A stretch of 64,000 bases of DNA from Levilactobacillus paucivorans. GTDB taxonomy: Bacteria > Bacillota > Bacilli > Lactobacillales > Lactobacillaceae. Positions 1-8,264 of the stretch are shown in pieces. The position numbers and the translations under genes are program-made. The stretch covers positions 22,563-86,562 of the forward strand of contig NZ_JQCA01000024.1 of assembly GCF_001437125.1 (NCBI RefSeq), read 5' to 3'. Within the stretch, counting starts at the first letter, position 1. The number at the start of each line of letters is the position of its first letter. The notes beneath the pieces were generated by a model. The model saw only the letters and a list, made by a program, of their open reading frames with translations, had not been told where the DNA came from and searched no databases.

Positions 1-601
1 GTTGCGTCGCTTTAAGGCCGGAGTTGGTAGCCAATCGATCAGCAAATACTGCCTCCAAACTGGGCAATTCACGGTCACTGATAAGCCAATGTAACGCGTC
101 CTGTTGGGCCAAGATCAACCAGAGATTGACCAAGCCTGGGTTGTCTTGTCGCTCACGAATCGTCGCAATCAACTCATCGAGGACCCGCTGACGGCTGGCC
201 GGTTGGGGCACTGCGATCACATGCGGCTTCAGGTTGTTTTGAAAGACTTGTGGGGTGACGTCTCCTTGTTTCTGGAGTTTTGCCATGATGCCATCGTATA
301 GTGCATTGGCAATCGTCCAACTGGTCACCAATTTTAGCGAGTCTTCTGCTGTCTCGGCTTTGGGTAAATCTGTCAGTAACCGATCACACAGCGGTTTCAA
401 GAATTGGGGCTGGGTCGTCAGAATCTCTGACTCTGCCAATGCCAATCGGCCGTCCACTATCCGTAACCCACCCTGTTGAAGCAGATCAAGGACTGCCCCA
501 AAGACAAAATAGGCCTGTGTCGTGAAGCGCGTTCGCAGGACCGGCTTCTGCCCAATATGTTCGGTAACCAATAAGTAATCTTCCGCTGTGGTTAATGCCA
601 T
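1..601 (-). CDS. GPP34 (Golgi phosphoprotein 3)-like protein, C-terminus cut by window edge
   Basis: The minus frame is open for 200 codons from an ATG at 601 to the window edge, so its end is missing. A TAGGAGA ribosome binding site lies 8 bases before the ATG. It begins MALTTAEDYLLV and continues with alternating hydrophobic helices (FVFGAVLDLLQQGGLRIVDG near residues 32-51), then a basic helical stretch (SRQRVLDELIATIRERQD). This order, an 'EdyLLL' start followed by an aLldLl-rg-i-ddgrl segment, resembles the GPP34 fold. In eukaryotes that family binds phosphoinositides; bacterial members have no well-defined job. The family call is inference from pattern. The gene appears monocistronic, and the gpx terminator lies upstream of it. 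Confidence 0.55.
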   Translation of the reverse strand, partial: MALTTAEDYLLVTEHIGQKPVLRTRFTTQAYFVFGAVLDLLQQGGLRIVDGRLALAESEILTTQPQFLKPLCDRLLTDLPKAETAEDSLKLVTSWTIANALYDGIMAKLQKQGDVTPQVFQNNLKPHVIAVPQPASRQRVLDELIATIRERQDNPGLVNLWLILAQQDALHWLISDRELPSLEAVFADRLATNSGLKATQ

Positions 602-683
602 CCAATCGTCTCCTATTCAGGTGTTAATTGTGGGTCAGTATACCACTGGCGACTGAATCGTAACAGGTGAATCTGTGGCACTT

Positions 684-723
684 AAAAAGCGATTGGCCAG
701 GAGTTAGTCACGGCCAATCGCTT
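684..723 (-). terminator. Rho-independent terminator of gpx
   Basis: Twelve-base perfect arms (687-698 and 712-723, AAGCGATTGGCC) enclose a 13-base loop. On the minus strand they are followed by TTTTTAAG. It lies 28 bases past the gpx stop. Confidence 0.85.
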
Positions 724-751
724 CACACATATTCCGTTAATTTATCAATCT

Positions 752-1234
752 TTAGTCTTCCGCGACATTACCTAATGCGGCAATAATCGTTGGTTCCAAA
801 CTTTCTGGTGGCGTCCCTGGGGCGAAGCGTCCCAAGACTTCACCGTCACGCCCTACGAGGAACTTAGTGAAGTTCCATTCGATTGGACCGTGGCCGGCTT
901 GAGACTTCAGATACGTGTACAAACCGTCTTCACCCTCACCGTTGACCTTAACGTGCTTGGTCATCGGGAAGGTCACACCAAAGTGCATTTGGCAGAAGTT
1001 GTGGGTCGCTTCATCGGAGTCGAGTTCTTGGTTGAATTGATTGGAAGGCAGACCCAGGACTTCAAATCCCTTGTCCTTGTACTGCTTGTAAAGGGCTTCC
1101 AGGCCAGTTAATTGCGGCGTGAACCCACATTTGCTGGCGGTGTTCACAATCAGAACAACCTTCCCCTTGTAATCGTTAAAATCAATGGGCTGGTTACTCA
1201 TTTCGGTTTCTGTGAAATCGTAAACTGTCGTCAT
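752..1234 (-). CDS. gpx: Glutathione peroxidase family thiol peroxidase
   Basis: This 160-residue protein has the usual length for bacterial glutathione peroxidases. The peroxidatic cysteine is Cys36 in NTASKCGFTPQ, followed by GLPSNQF (residues 61-67) and the Trp/Asn motif EWNFTKFLV. These give the Cys-Gln-Trp-Asn active site. Bacterial Cys-type enzymes reduce hydroperoxides, often with thioredoxin rather than glutathione as reductant. It acts in the cytosol against oxidative stress. It is a single gene with a GGATGGGAG ribosome binding site and its own terminator, and it is divergent from the surface-protein gene at 1529. No operator is obvious in the shared upstream region. Confidence 0.93.
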   Translation of the reverse strand: MTTVYDFTETEMSNQPIDFNDYKGKVVLIVNTASKCGFTPQLTGLEALYKQYKDKGFEVLGLPSNQFNQELDSDEATHNFCQMHFGVTFPMTKHVKVNGEGEDGLYTYLKSQAGHGPIEWNFTKFLVGRDGEVLGRFAPGTPPESLEPTIIAALGNVAED

Positions 1235-1528
1235 TTTCTCCCATCCTTTCGGTAATTTCGCTGCTATTCAGCGGTGGGGGTAGTCAAAATCCGTTAACAA
1301 CTGACACTATCATACAACAGTTACCGAAATTCTGCCTTCAATCTGCTTGTTCGAAAAGGAACAGCAGCGCTGGTGATCGCGCTAGTAAGTTTGTATAGTC
1401 AACCAATATATATTTAAATCATTTTGTGTTACTATCAATAGTATAGTAAACGTGACTTCGATTGGTAAGCATACTAGGACTAGGATACTAGGTTTCACCC
1501 AACCGATAGTCTGACAGGAGCAATTCAC

Positions 1529-3943
1529 ATGTTTAGACATGGAAACCAGTTCCACCGAACCACACCGCACACGCACTACAAGCTTTACAAGGCTGGCAAG
1601 CTCTGGCTGACAGCCGCCATCACTACCGTTGCCATTACTGGTGGGGCTATTGTGACCGCTCAGGCCGCAACAACTCCGACCGATGGTTCAACACCACAGG
1701 CGACAGAAACAGCCGACAAATCACAATCCAATCAACCGGTCGTGACTGACACAAGTGATAACAACGCCACGCAAAATGAACCCAACTCTGAGTCGACACC
1801 ACCGGATGAAACGACTGATGATGACCAGTCTAACAGTGACGAAGACCTTTCTGAACAAGATAAACCGTTAAGCGATACTGACGAAGAGACGCATTCAAAC
1901 GACTTGTCGAACGAAGAAAAACCGGATGAACAACCAAAAGAAACGACGGAGACTACTTCCGACAGTATAGAGAAGTCTGTTCCAGATGACTCAAAACTCA
2001 ACACCGATAAGATAAGTGCCTTATCTATGACCGTGCCACGCCAAGCACGTGAAGTAGCAGCAACCGCACCAACCGCGGTGCCACTAACTATAGTGCCCAA
2101 AGTATCTAACTTCTACGTTGATATTACGAACGGCATGGTGACAACGTATGGTGCCTACGCCCCAATCTTACTGATGCCCTACTTTTTCGGTGGGTCAAAT
2201 GGATTAGCCGTCAACGATCCCCTCTACGGCTTTTACGTGGTGATGCCTGCTGGCACTTCTGCTACGCTCGATGATTTTAAAACGGGGGCCGCACAATACG
2301 TCACGGCCATTCAAAAGTATTCTGATATCCAATCACTTGATGTCTTCCAATTGGGGAACACTTTAGACGGGCGTCAGGTCTTCTACTTCCGGCCCAATGA
2401 TGGCGCCAAAGTCACCTATGCGGACTCCACTGCAAAGTACAAGGATCAAACTAAGATGATCTTGCCGATTAAGACAACCTCGGACCGCTCCTATACGAGT
2501 GTCTCTGCGAATGCGGGTAACCTCGACGAAGTGTCGCAAACTGGGGTCCTCTTCGCCGGTATTGGCGACTTAACCAAGTCCCTATCCGGCGGTTACGTCT
2601 CTATTCCTGTTTCTTCACTGGGAGACAACATTGGCGCACCCGATGCAAACATTGAAGGGATCGCCTTAACTTCTGGTGGAACCAGTATGAAACGAGTCGT
2701 GAACTACGTCGAGTCCGACATTACCGACACCTACACGGTTTACGATTCATCCAACGGAAATCAACTACTCACTTCAAGTCCGGTTCCCGTGACTGGACAC
2801 TCGGGAACTTCCTATCAGGTCACCCTGGCCGATCTTGGTCTGAGCACTACCGACTACTGGGAACCATCCCTAAAAATGGCAGATGGCTCGCCAGTTTGTA
2901 TGATCACTCGGACGGCCTCACAGATTGAATACAAGGCGCCAACTGCCGGTGCCGCGCTAACCGCAACTGGTGGTCAAGCCTATACAGTCTATGTCAGTCA
3001 CATTCAAACGGCCCTGACACCGAAAAACAGCACTTTGGTCGCTGGTCCCAAAGCCAAGTGGGATCCCAACACAAACTTGGAAAGTGCGATCGGTCCCGAT
3101 GGCACGCCGCTACAGGCCAGTGACCTCACCATTAATGGTAAGGTCGATACCACACAACCCGGAACGTATACGGTCACTTTCAGCTATCTCGATGCCCAAG
3201 GAAACACAACGACTAGTGCGCCAGCCACCATAACCGTGAATCTCAGTCCACTAGCGATTCAAACGGATACATCCCCCGTAACCTTACCTTCCGGGTCATC
3301 CTGGACGACAGGCACTGGTATCACCGGTTTAACTGGTAGTGATGGTCAACCTATTTCGGTGTCGGATGCCGTTAGTCGCCAGGCACTAACCGCCACGATT
3401 CAGGATGCCAATGGGCAACCCGTGACCGCGATCGATTCTGCCAAAGCAGGCACCTACATCGTCACCTATACGTATACCGATGATCTCGGAAATACGGTAA
3501 CTGCGACGGTCCCGGTGACCGTTTCTGCCCCAGCAACGACCGATCCTGGGGATGGTTCTGGAAGCACGACTCCAGGCAACGGGACTGGCACAACAAATCC
3601 AACCAATCCTAATCCGGGGACTGATCCAACAGGCCCTACGACGCCACCAACTCGTCCAACTGATCCCCAACCTGGCAAAACACCACAAGCGGTAACCAAA
3701 CCGACAACTGGTCAAAGACCAGGAACAATCAGCTTAAAGCCCCATTATCGTCCGGCTATCCGGGCTAAAGCGCCACGCCATCTGACGTCTGGTTATGTGA
3801 AGTCATCGTCTACAAAGGCCTCGACAACGGCCAAAGCCACAAATACGCTGCCACAGACCAACGAACAGTCAACCTGGTGGGCGGCATTAGGTGCACTCCT
3901 CCTGTCGATCACGAGTGTTCTTGGATTCCGACGTCGTTGGTAA
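1529..3943 (+). CDS. LPQTN-anchored surface protein with KxYKxGKxW signal, acidic stalk and Ig-like repeats
   Basis: 804 residues. The ATG has CAGGAG 8 bases upstream. The N-terminus carries a KxYKxGKxW-type signal (HYKLYKAGKLW, residues 17-27, then a hydrophobic core ending TAQAA). Residues about 48-160 form a very acidic Ser/Thr/Asp/Glu-rich stretch. Residues about 185-480 hold a conserved domain (FYVDITNGMV, YGFYVVMPAG, GRQVFYFRPND) that is shared with the protein at 21884. Two bacterial Ig-like modules follow (TYTVTFSYLDAQGN, TYIVTYTYTDDLGN), then a Pro/Thr/Gly cell-wall spanning region and the sorting signal LPQTNEQSTWW, a hydrophobic stretch and RRRW. It is exported and probably linked to peptidoglycan by sortase. 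The ligand is unknown. It is monocistronic and ends in a strong bidirectional terminator. Confidence 0.9.
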   Translation: MFRHGNQFHRTTPHTHYKLYKAGKLWLTAAITTVAITGGAIVTAQAATTPTDGSTPQATETADKSQSNQPVVTDTSDNNATQNEPNSESTPPDETTDDDQSNSDEDLSEQDKPLSDTDEETHSNDLSNEEKPDEQPKETTETTSDSIEKSVPDDSKLNTDKISALSMTVPRQAREVAATAPTAVPLTIVPKVSNFYVDITNGMVTTYGAYAPILLMPYFFGGSNGLAVNDPLYGFYVVMPAGTSATLDDFKTGAAQYVTAIQKYSDIQSLDVFQLGNTLDGRQVFYFRPNDGAKVTYADSTAKYKDQTKMILPIKTTSDRSYTSVSANAGNLDEVSQTGVLFAGIGDLTKSLSGGYVSIPVSSLGDNIGAPDANIEGIALTSGGTSMKRVVNYVESDITDTYTVYDSSNGNQLLTSSPVPVTGHSGTSYQVTLADLGLSTTDYWEPSLKMADGSPVCMITRTASQIEYKAPTAGAALTATGGQAYTVYVSHIQTALTPKNSTLVAGPKAKWDPNTNLESAIGPDGTPLQASDLTINGKVDTTQPGTYTVTFSYLDAQGNTTTSAPATITVNLSPLAIQTDTSPVTLPSGSSWTTGTGITGLTGSDGQPISVSDAVSRQALTATIQDANGQPVTAIDSAKAGTYIVTYTYTDDLGNTVTATVPVTVSAPATTDPGDGSGSTTPGNGTGTTNPTNPNPGTDPTGPTTPPTRPTDPQPGKTPQAVTKPTTGQRPGTISLKPHYRPAIRAKAPRHLTSGYVKSSSTKASTTAKATNTLPQTNEQSTWWAALGALLLSITSVLGFRRRW

Positions 3944-3966
3944 TTCCGATCTGACTAATCAAACTT

Positions 3967-4026
3967 AAAACAAGTGACCCCCTAACCAGAGACGATAATG
4001 TCTTTGGTTAGGGGGTCACTTGTTTT
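3967..4026. terminator. Bidirectional terminator between convergent genes
   Basis: A near-perfect 22-base stem (3967-3988 with 4005-4026, core GTGACCCCCTAACCA) is flanked by A and T runs. It can stop the surface-protein gene on + and the small gene at 4026-4232 on -. Confidence 0.9.
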
Positions 4027-4232
4027 CATTTCTTATGTAAACGGTCGACTTTCTTCTGATAATCCGCCCTTAACGTCGCTAAAGACGCGTCATCCACAAA
4101 GAAGGTCACTTGCCCCGTCTCAAGATCGACATCGGCGTTTACGGTGACCAGGTTACCAAGGAACATGTTGGATGCCTTACGGCGAAGTCGGAGTGGCGCA
4201 TTGTAGGCCACCGTTCGATATTGCTCATGCAT
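4026..4232 (-). CDS. Small hypothetical protein, second gene of the MFS operon
   Basis: 68 residues starting MHEQYRTVAYNAPLRLRR, with no signal peptide or membrane segment. The middle (FLGNLVTVNADVDLETGQVTF) looks like beta strands, and the end is a charged helix (YQKKVDRLHKK). A GGGGAGGA ribosome binding site precedes the ATG. The gene starts 27 bases after the MFS transporter stop, with no terminator between, so the two are probably co-transcribed from the MarR-controlled promoter. I do not recognise the family. Its last codons reach the bidirectional terminator. Confidence 0.7.
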   Translation of the reverse strand: MHEQYRTVAYNAPLRLRRKASNMFLGNLVTVNADVDLETGQVTFFVDDASLATLRADYQKKVDRLHKK

Positions 4233-4259
4233 GGCTAAGTCCTCCCCAGGATAGTCGCT

Positions 4260-5717
4260 TTATTTGAAATGACTAGTCAGGCCCCGCACCCCTGGCGTGA
4301 CCTTTTTTTCTGATGGATCAGGTGTGGCGTAGTGCTCGGTCGCAATGGGTTCCGCGTAACTTTTATGCAGCTGAAGGCCCAAGATGACACAGATCCCCAC
4401 CATCAATGTCGACGACAGGTAACTGAACTTAATCCCCACCAGCTGACTGTTCATCGACCAATGAAATTGGCCACTGGCCGTGATGCTGATGATGGCCACC
4501 AGCAGCGCTGTCCCAAAGGAAGCCGCCACCTGACGTAGCGTGTTGTATACCGCAACCCCATCCGGAATCATCGGGGTTGGCAACATGGACCAGGCGTGGG
4601 TCTGGATCGGGATCAGAACCAAGACAAGTCCTAATTGCCGAATCGTCTGACCCAAAATGACAAACCCAATTGACGCCCCTGGTCCGGTCGAACTCAGCAG
4701 TAGAGACCCCGTCATGTCGATGCACAGCCCACTAATCACCATCCGCCGGAAGTTATACCGGTCATAGAACCGGCCGCTTAGCGGTGAAATGATGGCCGTT
4801 AGCACGGACCCCGGAAGTAGCGTCAAGCCAGAAATCACGGCACTGCGATGGAAGACATTTTGGACGAGAACCGGGATGATGACGGAATTCCCATACATCG
4901 TCACCATCAGTAACATGTTGATGATCAGTGGCAAATTGAACTGTCGGTAACGAAAGACATGAAGGTTAAGTAGCGGGTAGTCACGCGTCCACTGACACTT
5001 GACGAACCAGGCCAACAACACCGCTCCCACGACCAAAGGGACAATCCCCTTAAATGACAGAAATGCCGTCTCACCAACGTTTGAGAAGCTATAGAGTGCT
5101 AGCGCTAATCCTAAACCAGACAGCACCAAGCCTTTCCGATCCAGGGGTTGTTGGCGCTGTTCACCGACGTCCTTTAGGAAACGCCATGCTAACAAGGCAT
5201 CCAGTAACATCAACGGTAGCGTTAACCCAAATAGGTAACGCCAACTCAACTTAACCAGAATCACGCCTGATACGGTCGGCCCCAGGACCGGCGCTAAGTT
5301 TAATGCCAGACCCACGACCCCCATGGCCGCCCCGCGTTCAGTGGGCTTGGTGGACATCATGACAACCACATTAACCAGTGGAATCACGATACCCGCACCC
5401 AGGGCTTGAATCATCCGCCCGACAATCAGCACGGGATAGACGGTGGCGATGGCGCCAATCAGCGACCCCACAATGAAGATGAGACTCGCCGTTAGATACA
5501 ACTGACGCGTCGTAAACCGCTTGATCAGGTACGCCGTCGTGGGAATCATTAGCGCATTAATCAACAGGTACCCGTTATTGAGCCACTGTCCCTGAGCGGT
5601 AGTGATGTGAAACGCCCGCATAATGCCGGGTAAGGCCGTTGACATCAACGTCTGGTTTAATACGCTGAGGAAAGCCCCCACCATGATGAGGGCAAAGGAG
5701 AAACGATTTTTATTCAT
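4260..5717 (-). CDS. MFS drug efflux transporter, DHA2 (14-TM, EmrB/QacA) family
   Basis: 485 residues from the ATG at 5717. An in-frame start at 5762 would lie inside the promoter dyad, so the inner start (MNKNRFSFALIMVGAF) is preferred. Helix 1 carries LNQTLMSTALPGIMRAF, the DHA2 family motif with TALP. Helix 2 begins QWLNNGYLLINALMIP. The motif GRMIQALGAGIVIPLVN is the antiporter motif C region. About 14 hydrophobic segments are present. The family exports hydrophobic drugs or cations in exchange for protons. It is divergent from a MarR gene, which probably represses it. Substrate unknown. Confidence 0.9.
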   Translation of the reverse strand: MNKNRFSFALIMVGAFLSVLNQTLMSTALPGIMRAFHITTAQGQWLNNGYLLINALMIPTTAYLIKRFTTRQLYLTASLIFIVGSLIGAIATVYPVLIVGRMIQALGAGIVIPLVNVVVMMSTKPTERGAAMGVVGLALNLAPVLGPTVSGVILVKLSWRYLFGLTLPLMLLDALLAWRFLKDVGEQRQQPLDRKGLVLSGLGLALALYSFSNVGETAFLSFKGIVPLVVGAVLLAWFVKCQWTRDYPLLNLHVFRYRQFNLPLIINMLLMVTMYGNSVIIPVLVQNVFHRSAVISGLTLLPGSVLTAIISPLSGRFYDRYNFRRMVISGLCIDMTGSLLLSSTGPGASIGFVILGQTIRQLGLVLVLIPIQTHAWSMLPTPMIPDGVAVYNTLRQVAASFGTALLVAIISITASGQFHWSMNSQLVGIKFSYLSSTLMVGICVILGLQLHKSYAEPIATEHYATPDPSEKKVTPGVRGLTSHFK

Positions 5718-5748
5718 GACAGGCAAACGACCCTCAATATGTATTTTA

Positions 5749-5800
5749 GTTGACAAAAGCAACTGTAATTAGCATAATAGCGATAGTTGCTTTTGTCAAC
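5749..5800. promoter_or_regulatory. Overlapping divergent promoters inside a 16-bp inverted repeat (MarR operator)
   Basis: The arm GTTGACAAAAGCAACT (5749-5764) is repeated exactly, inverted, at 5785-5800. Each arm supplies a TTGACA -35 box. On + this is followed after 17 bases by CATAAT (5773-5778) for marR. On - it is followed after 17 bases by TATGCT (5776-5771) for the MFS gene. The two -10 boxes overlap, so the promoters cannot be occupied together. Each arm also contains GTTG-N7-CAAC, a site size suited to a MarR dimer. Confidence 0.85.
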
Positions 5801-5818
5801 AATAGAAGGAGCATTCCC

Positions 5819-6274
5819 ATGAATAGTCAAGACATCCATCAAATTAGAGCATTCGATCGTTTCTACACCCAAACCCTGCACCTCACCGATAAATATCACC
5901 TGCAAACAACTCTGACCTTAGTCGAGGCCCGCCTCCTACTGGAGATCGGCGAGAATGGCCGCAATACCGCCATTCAGTTAGTTCAAGAACTCCGTTTAGA
6001 CAAAGGTTACCTCAGCCGACTCATCACGCGCCTGGAAACTAACGGCCTCCTGCAACGAACCCCCGACAAACGGGACAAACGGGCCAAGGTTCTCTCACTC
6101 ACCGCCGCCGGTCGCGACCAATTGGCTCTCATCAATCGACGAGCGGACGACCAGATTCGACGGCTCTTCGTCGATTTGACACCGGCAGAAACTCATCGGG
6201 TCATCGCCGCCATGCAAGTCATCGAAGGCCACGTGGCCGTTGACCCCCAACTCAAAACACCCAACCAGCAATAA
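5819..6274 (+). CDS. MarR family transcriptional regulator
   Basis: 151 residues from the ATG at 5819, with AGAAGGAG 6 bases upstream. The longer frame from 5750 overlaps the promoter and is rejected. A winged helix-turn-helix is visible: TLVEARLLLEIGENG, then QLVQELRLDKGYLSRLITRLE as recognition helix, then the wing QRTPDKRDKRAKVLSLTAAG with its conserved D-R-K pattern. MarR proteins act as dimers that leave DNA when they bind phenolic or oxidising ligands. The gene is divergent from the DHA2 transporter and shares its promoter dyad, so it probably represses both itself and the pump. Confidence 0.92.
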   Translation: MNSQDIHQIRAFDRFYTQTLHLTDKYHLQTTLTLVEARLLLEIGENGRNTAIQLVQELRLDKGYLSRLITRLETNGLLQRTPDKRDKRAKVLSLTAAGRDQLALINRRADDQIRRLFVDLTPAETHRVIAAMQVIEGHVAVDPQLKTPNQQ

Positions 6275-6295
6275 CACCTGGTTGGGTGTTTTTTT
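6254..6295. terminator. Bidirectional terminator overlapping the marR stop
   Basis: The arms AAAACACCCAACCAG (6254-6268) and CTGGTTGGGTGTTTT (from 6278) are followed by T7. The left arm lies within the last marR codons. The A run on the other side lets it serve the convergent permease gene. Confidence 0.88.
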
Positions 6296-6304
6296 CAGAA
6301 AGTT

Positions 6305-7762
6305 TTAAACGAAAGCCAATACGGCGAAGTTAATCACGAACAGTGCCGAGACAATCCAAATCAACGGATGAACCTCGCGACCCTTGCCCGCAACCGTCTT
6401 GACGATGCAGTAGAAGATAAACCCAGCGGCAATCCCGTAGGTAATATTGTAGGCGAAAGCCATGATGAAGGACGTCATGAACGCGGGAATAGCCTCGTCC
6501 AGATCGTGCCAAGGAATCTGACTGAAGGAACTCATCATCATAATCCCAACCAGAATCAGGGAAGGCGCAATCGCAGCCGTCGGAATAATCGACAGCAGTG
6601 GTGACGCCAAGGCGCTCAGAGCAAAGAGCACGGCCACAACCACACTGGTCAAGCCGGTCCGACCACCGGCCCCGATCCCCGCCGAACTTTCCACATAGGT
6701 GGTCAGGTTAGAGGTCCCAAAGATGGACCCCACCCCGGTGGCGATGGAATCGGCGAACAAGGCCTTATCTAATTTGGATTTGAATCCCGGTTCCTGTTCT
6801 AAGGCCAATTCTTTTTCACCGGCAAAGATCCCGGTTTGACGCCCGGTTCCAATGAAGGTTCCCAGCGAGTCAAAGGTGTCAGAGAGACTGAACGACAGAA
6901 TCGTCATCAGCACCAAGATAATTCGGTTGTGCTCGGAGAAGAGTGACCCCATCCCCTGGGCGGAAAAGGCGGCGAGGAACGTCGTCCCCAACTGATGAAC
7001 CGAGGCCCCAATTGAGTAATCACTAGCTAGATGCAAGTTGGTGACACCCATCGGAATCCCAATAATCGTCGTCAGTAAAATCCCAATCAACAGAGCCCCA
7101 GGAATTTTACGAACCTTCAGGATGACTGTGACGACCAGACCGATCAAGGCCAACACCAAGGCTGGTGAGTTGAAGATTGCCAGCGCTGGGGTAATGCCCC
7201 CGCCAGTCATCACCGTACCAATCCCGTGCTTAAAGGTTTCCTGAGTGGCATTGAAGGCTTTGCCATTCACTGAAAGGATGTTGCCGGCGTTACTCGTGAA
7301 TTCGAGGAAGTTGGCATTCTTCAATCCAACGTAGGCGATGAAGGCCCCAATCCCCCCACTAATGGCAAGTTGTAGATTCATTGGAATAGCCGAGATTAAC
7401 ATTTTACGAATCTTAGTTGCCGTAATGATGATATTAATAATGCCACAGAAGAACACGAGAGCCAGCGCTTCTTGCCAGCTAAAGCCCAGTCCCAAGACAA
7501 CGGTGTATGTGAAGAAGGCGTTCAATCCCATCCCCGGTGCCAAGGCATAGGGCACATTAGCGAAGAGTCCCATGACCAAGGTCCCAGCAACAGAAGCAAT
7601 GATGGTGGCCAAGAAGACAGCTTGTTGGGGCATCCCCGTTTGCCCTAAGATTTGCGGGTTGACGAAGAGGATATACGACATGGCAAAGAAGGTCGTGATG
7701 CCGGCACCGATTTCGGTGCCTACGTTAGTTCCTGATTCCTTTAGCTTAAAAAATCGATCCAC
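6305..7762 (-). CDS. pbuG: NCS2 purine permease (hypoxanthine/guanine, PbuG/AzgA type)
   Basis: 485 residues. The start is GTG at 7762 with AGGAGGGC 7 bases upstream. The N-terminus MDRFFKLKESGTNVGTEIGAG, the motif MSYILFVNPQIL and ALAPGMGLNAFFTY are typical of the AzgA/PbuG branch of nucleobase:cation symporters. GRTGLTSVVVAVLF and a set of about 12 hydrophobic segments complete it. It imports hypoxanthine, guanine or adenine for salvage. It is monocistronic. Two sequences close to the PurR box lie upstream (7781-7796 and about 7876-7887), suggesting purine-dependent control. The exact substrate cannot be read from sequence. Confidence 0.9.
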   Translation of the reverse strand: MDRFFKLKESGTNVGTEIGAGITTFFAMSYILFVNPQILGQTGMPQQAVFLATIIASVAGTLVMGLFANVPYALAPGMGLNAFFTYTVVLGLGFSWQEALALVFFCGIINIIITATKIRKMLISAIPMNLQLAISGGIGAFIAYVGLKNANFLEFTSNAGNILSVNGKAFNATQETFKHGIGTVMTGGGITPALAIFNSPALVLALIGLVVTVILKVRKIPGALLIGILLTTIIGIPMGVTNLHLASDYSIGASVHQLGTTFLAAFSAQGMGSLFSEHNRIILVLMTILSFSLSDTFDSLGTFIGTGRQTGIFAGEKELALEQEPGFKSKLDKALFADSIATGVGSIFGTSNLTTYVESSAGIGAGGRTGLTSVVVAVLFALSALASPLLSIIPTAAIAPSLILVGIMMMSSFSQIPWHDLDEAIPAFMTSFIMAFAYNITYGIAAGFIFYCIVKTVAGKGREVHPLIWIVSALFVINFAVLAFV

Positions 7763-7780
7763 GGTTAAGCCCTCCTATTC

Positions 7781-7796
7781 AAAATACGAACATTAT
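7781..7796 (-). promoter_or_regulatory. Candidate PurR box upstream of the purine permease
   Basis: On + the sequence AAAATACGAACATTAT matches the core AAA-N2-CGAACA of Gram-positive PurR boxes. It overlaps a TATAAT on the minus strand that could be the permease -10. A second CGAACA lies at 7880-7885 in the same orientation rather than inverted, which is atypical. Confidence 0.4.
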
Positions 7797-8264
7797 AAGT
7801 CTAACAACAATTAATCGTTAGCTGTTTCAACATGACTATAACAGATCGTCATCAGTAATGGAAGAACAAAGATAATAGACGAACATCGCAATATTATGCC
7901 TTTATATGAAGAACCGTAATTTAGGGTCAATGATAATCACCATTATTCGTCAGTTTTACCGTTTTGCGGCGGTTCGTTAACTAACTGGTCGATGACTTGG
8001 CATCAATTTTTTAATAGCAAATTGCCCTTTAAGCAAAAAAATCAGTCGTCAGATGATCAACAGCTGAAATTACTTTATTCGATACTCGTGACCAATAATC
8101 GATTCAACCATCAGCCCAATCCCAGTCCGGGCGCGGCTTCATCAAAACGTTTACATAATTAAATAAATCCAATCTTTACACGATCTATATACCTTTTTTG
8201 CGAGCGATTTACATGAGTCCGCTAATATACACCTCGTAACTAAAACAGAAGGAGTGTTGATTTG
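7797..8264. other. Divergent intergenic region between purine permease and ABC operon
   Basis: About 470 bases without a credible gene in either strand. It is AT-rich and holds the upstream regions of both divergent genes. No purine riboswitch fold was recognised. A possible + promoter lies near 8198-8229 (TTGCGA then TAATAT after 19 bases), which is weak. Confidence 0.4.

Noticed and set aside
7763..8264. Purine riboswitch before the purine permease
   Set aside because: The conserved loop sequences of the purine aptamer were not found on the minus strand.
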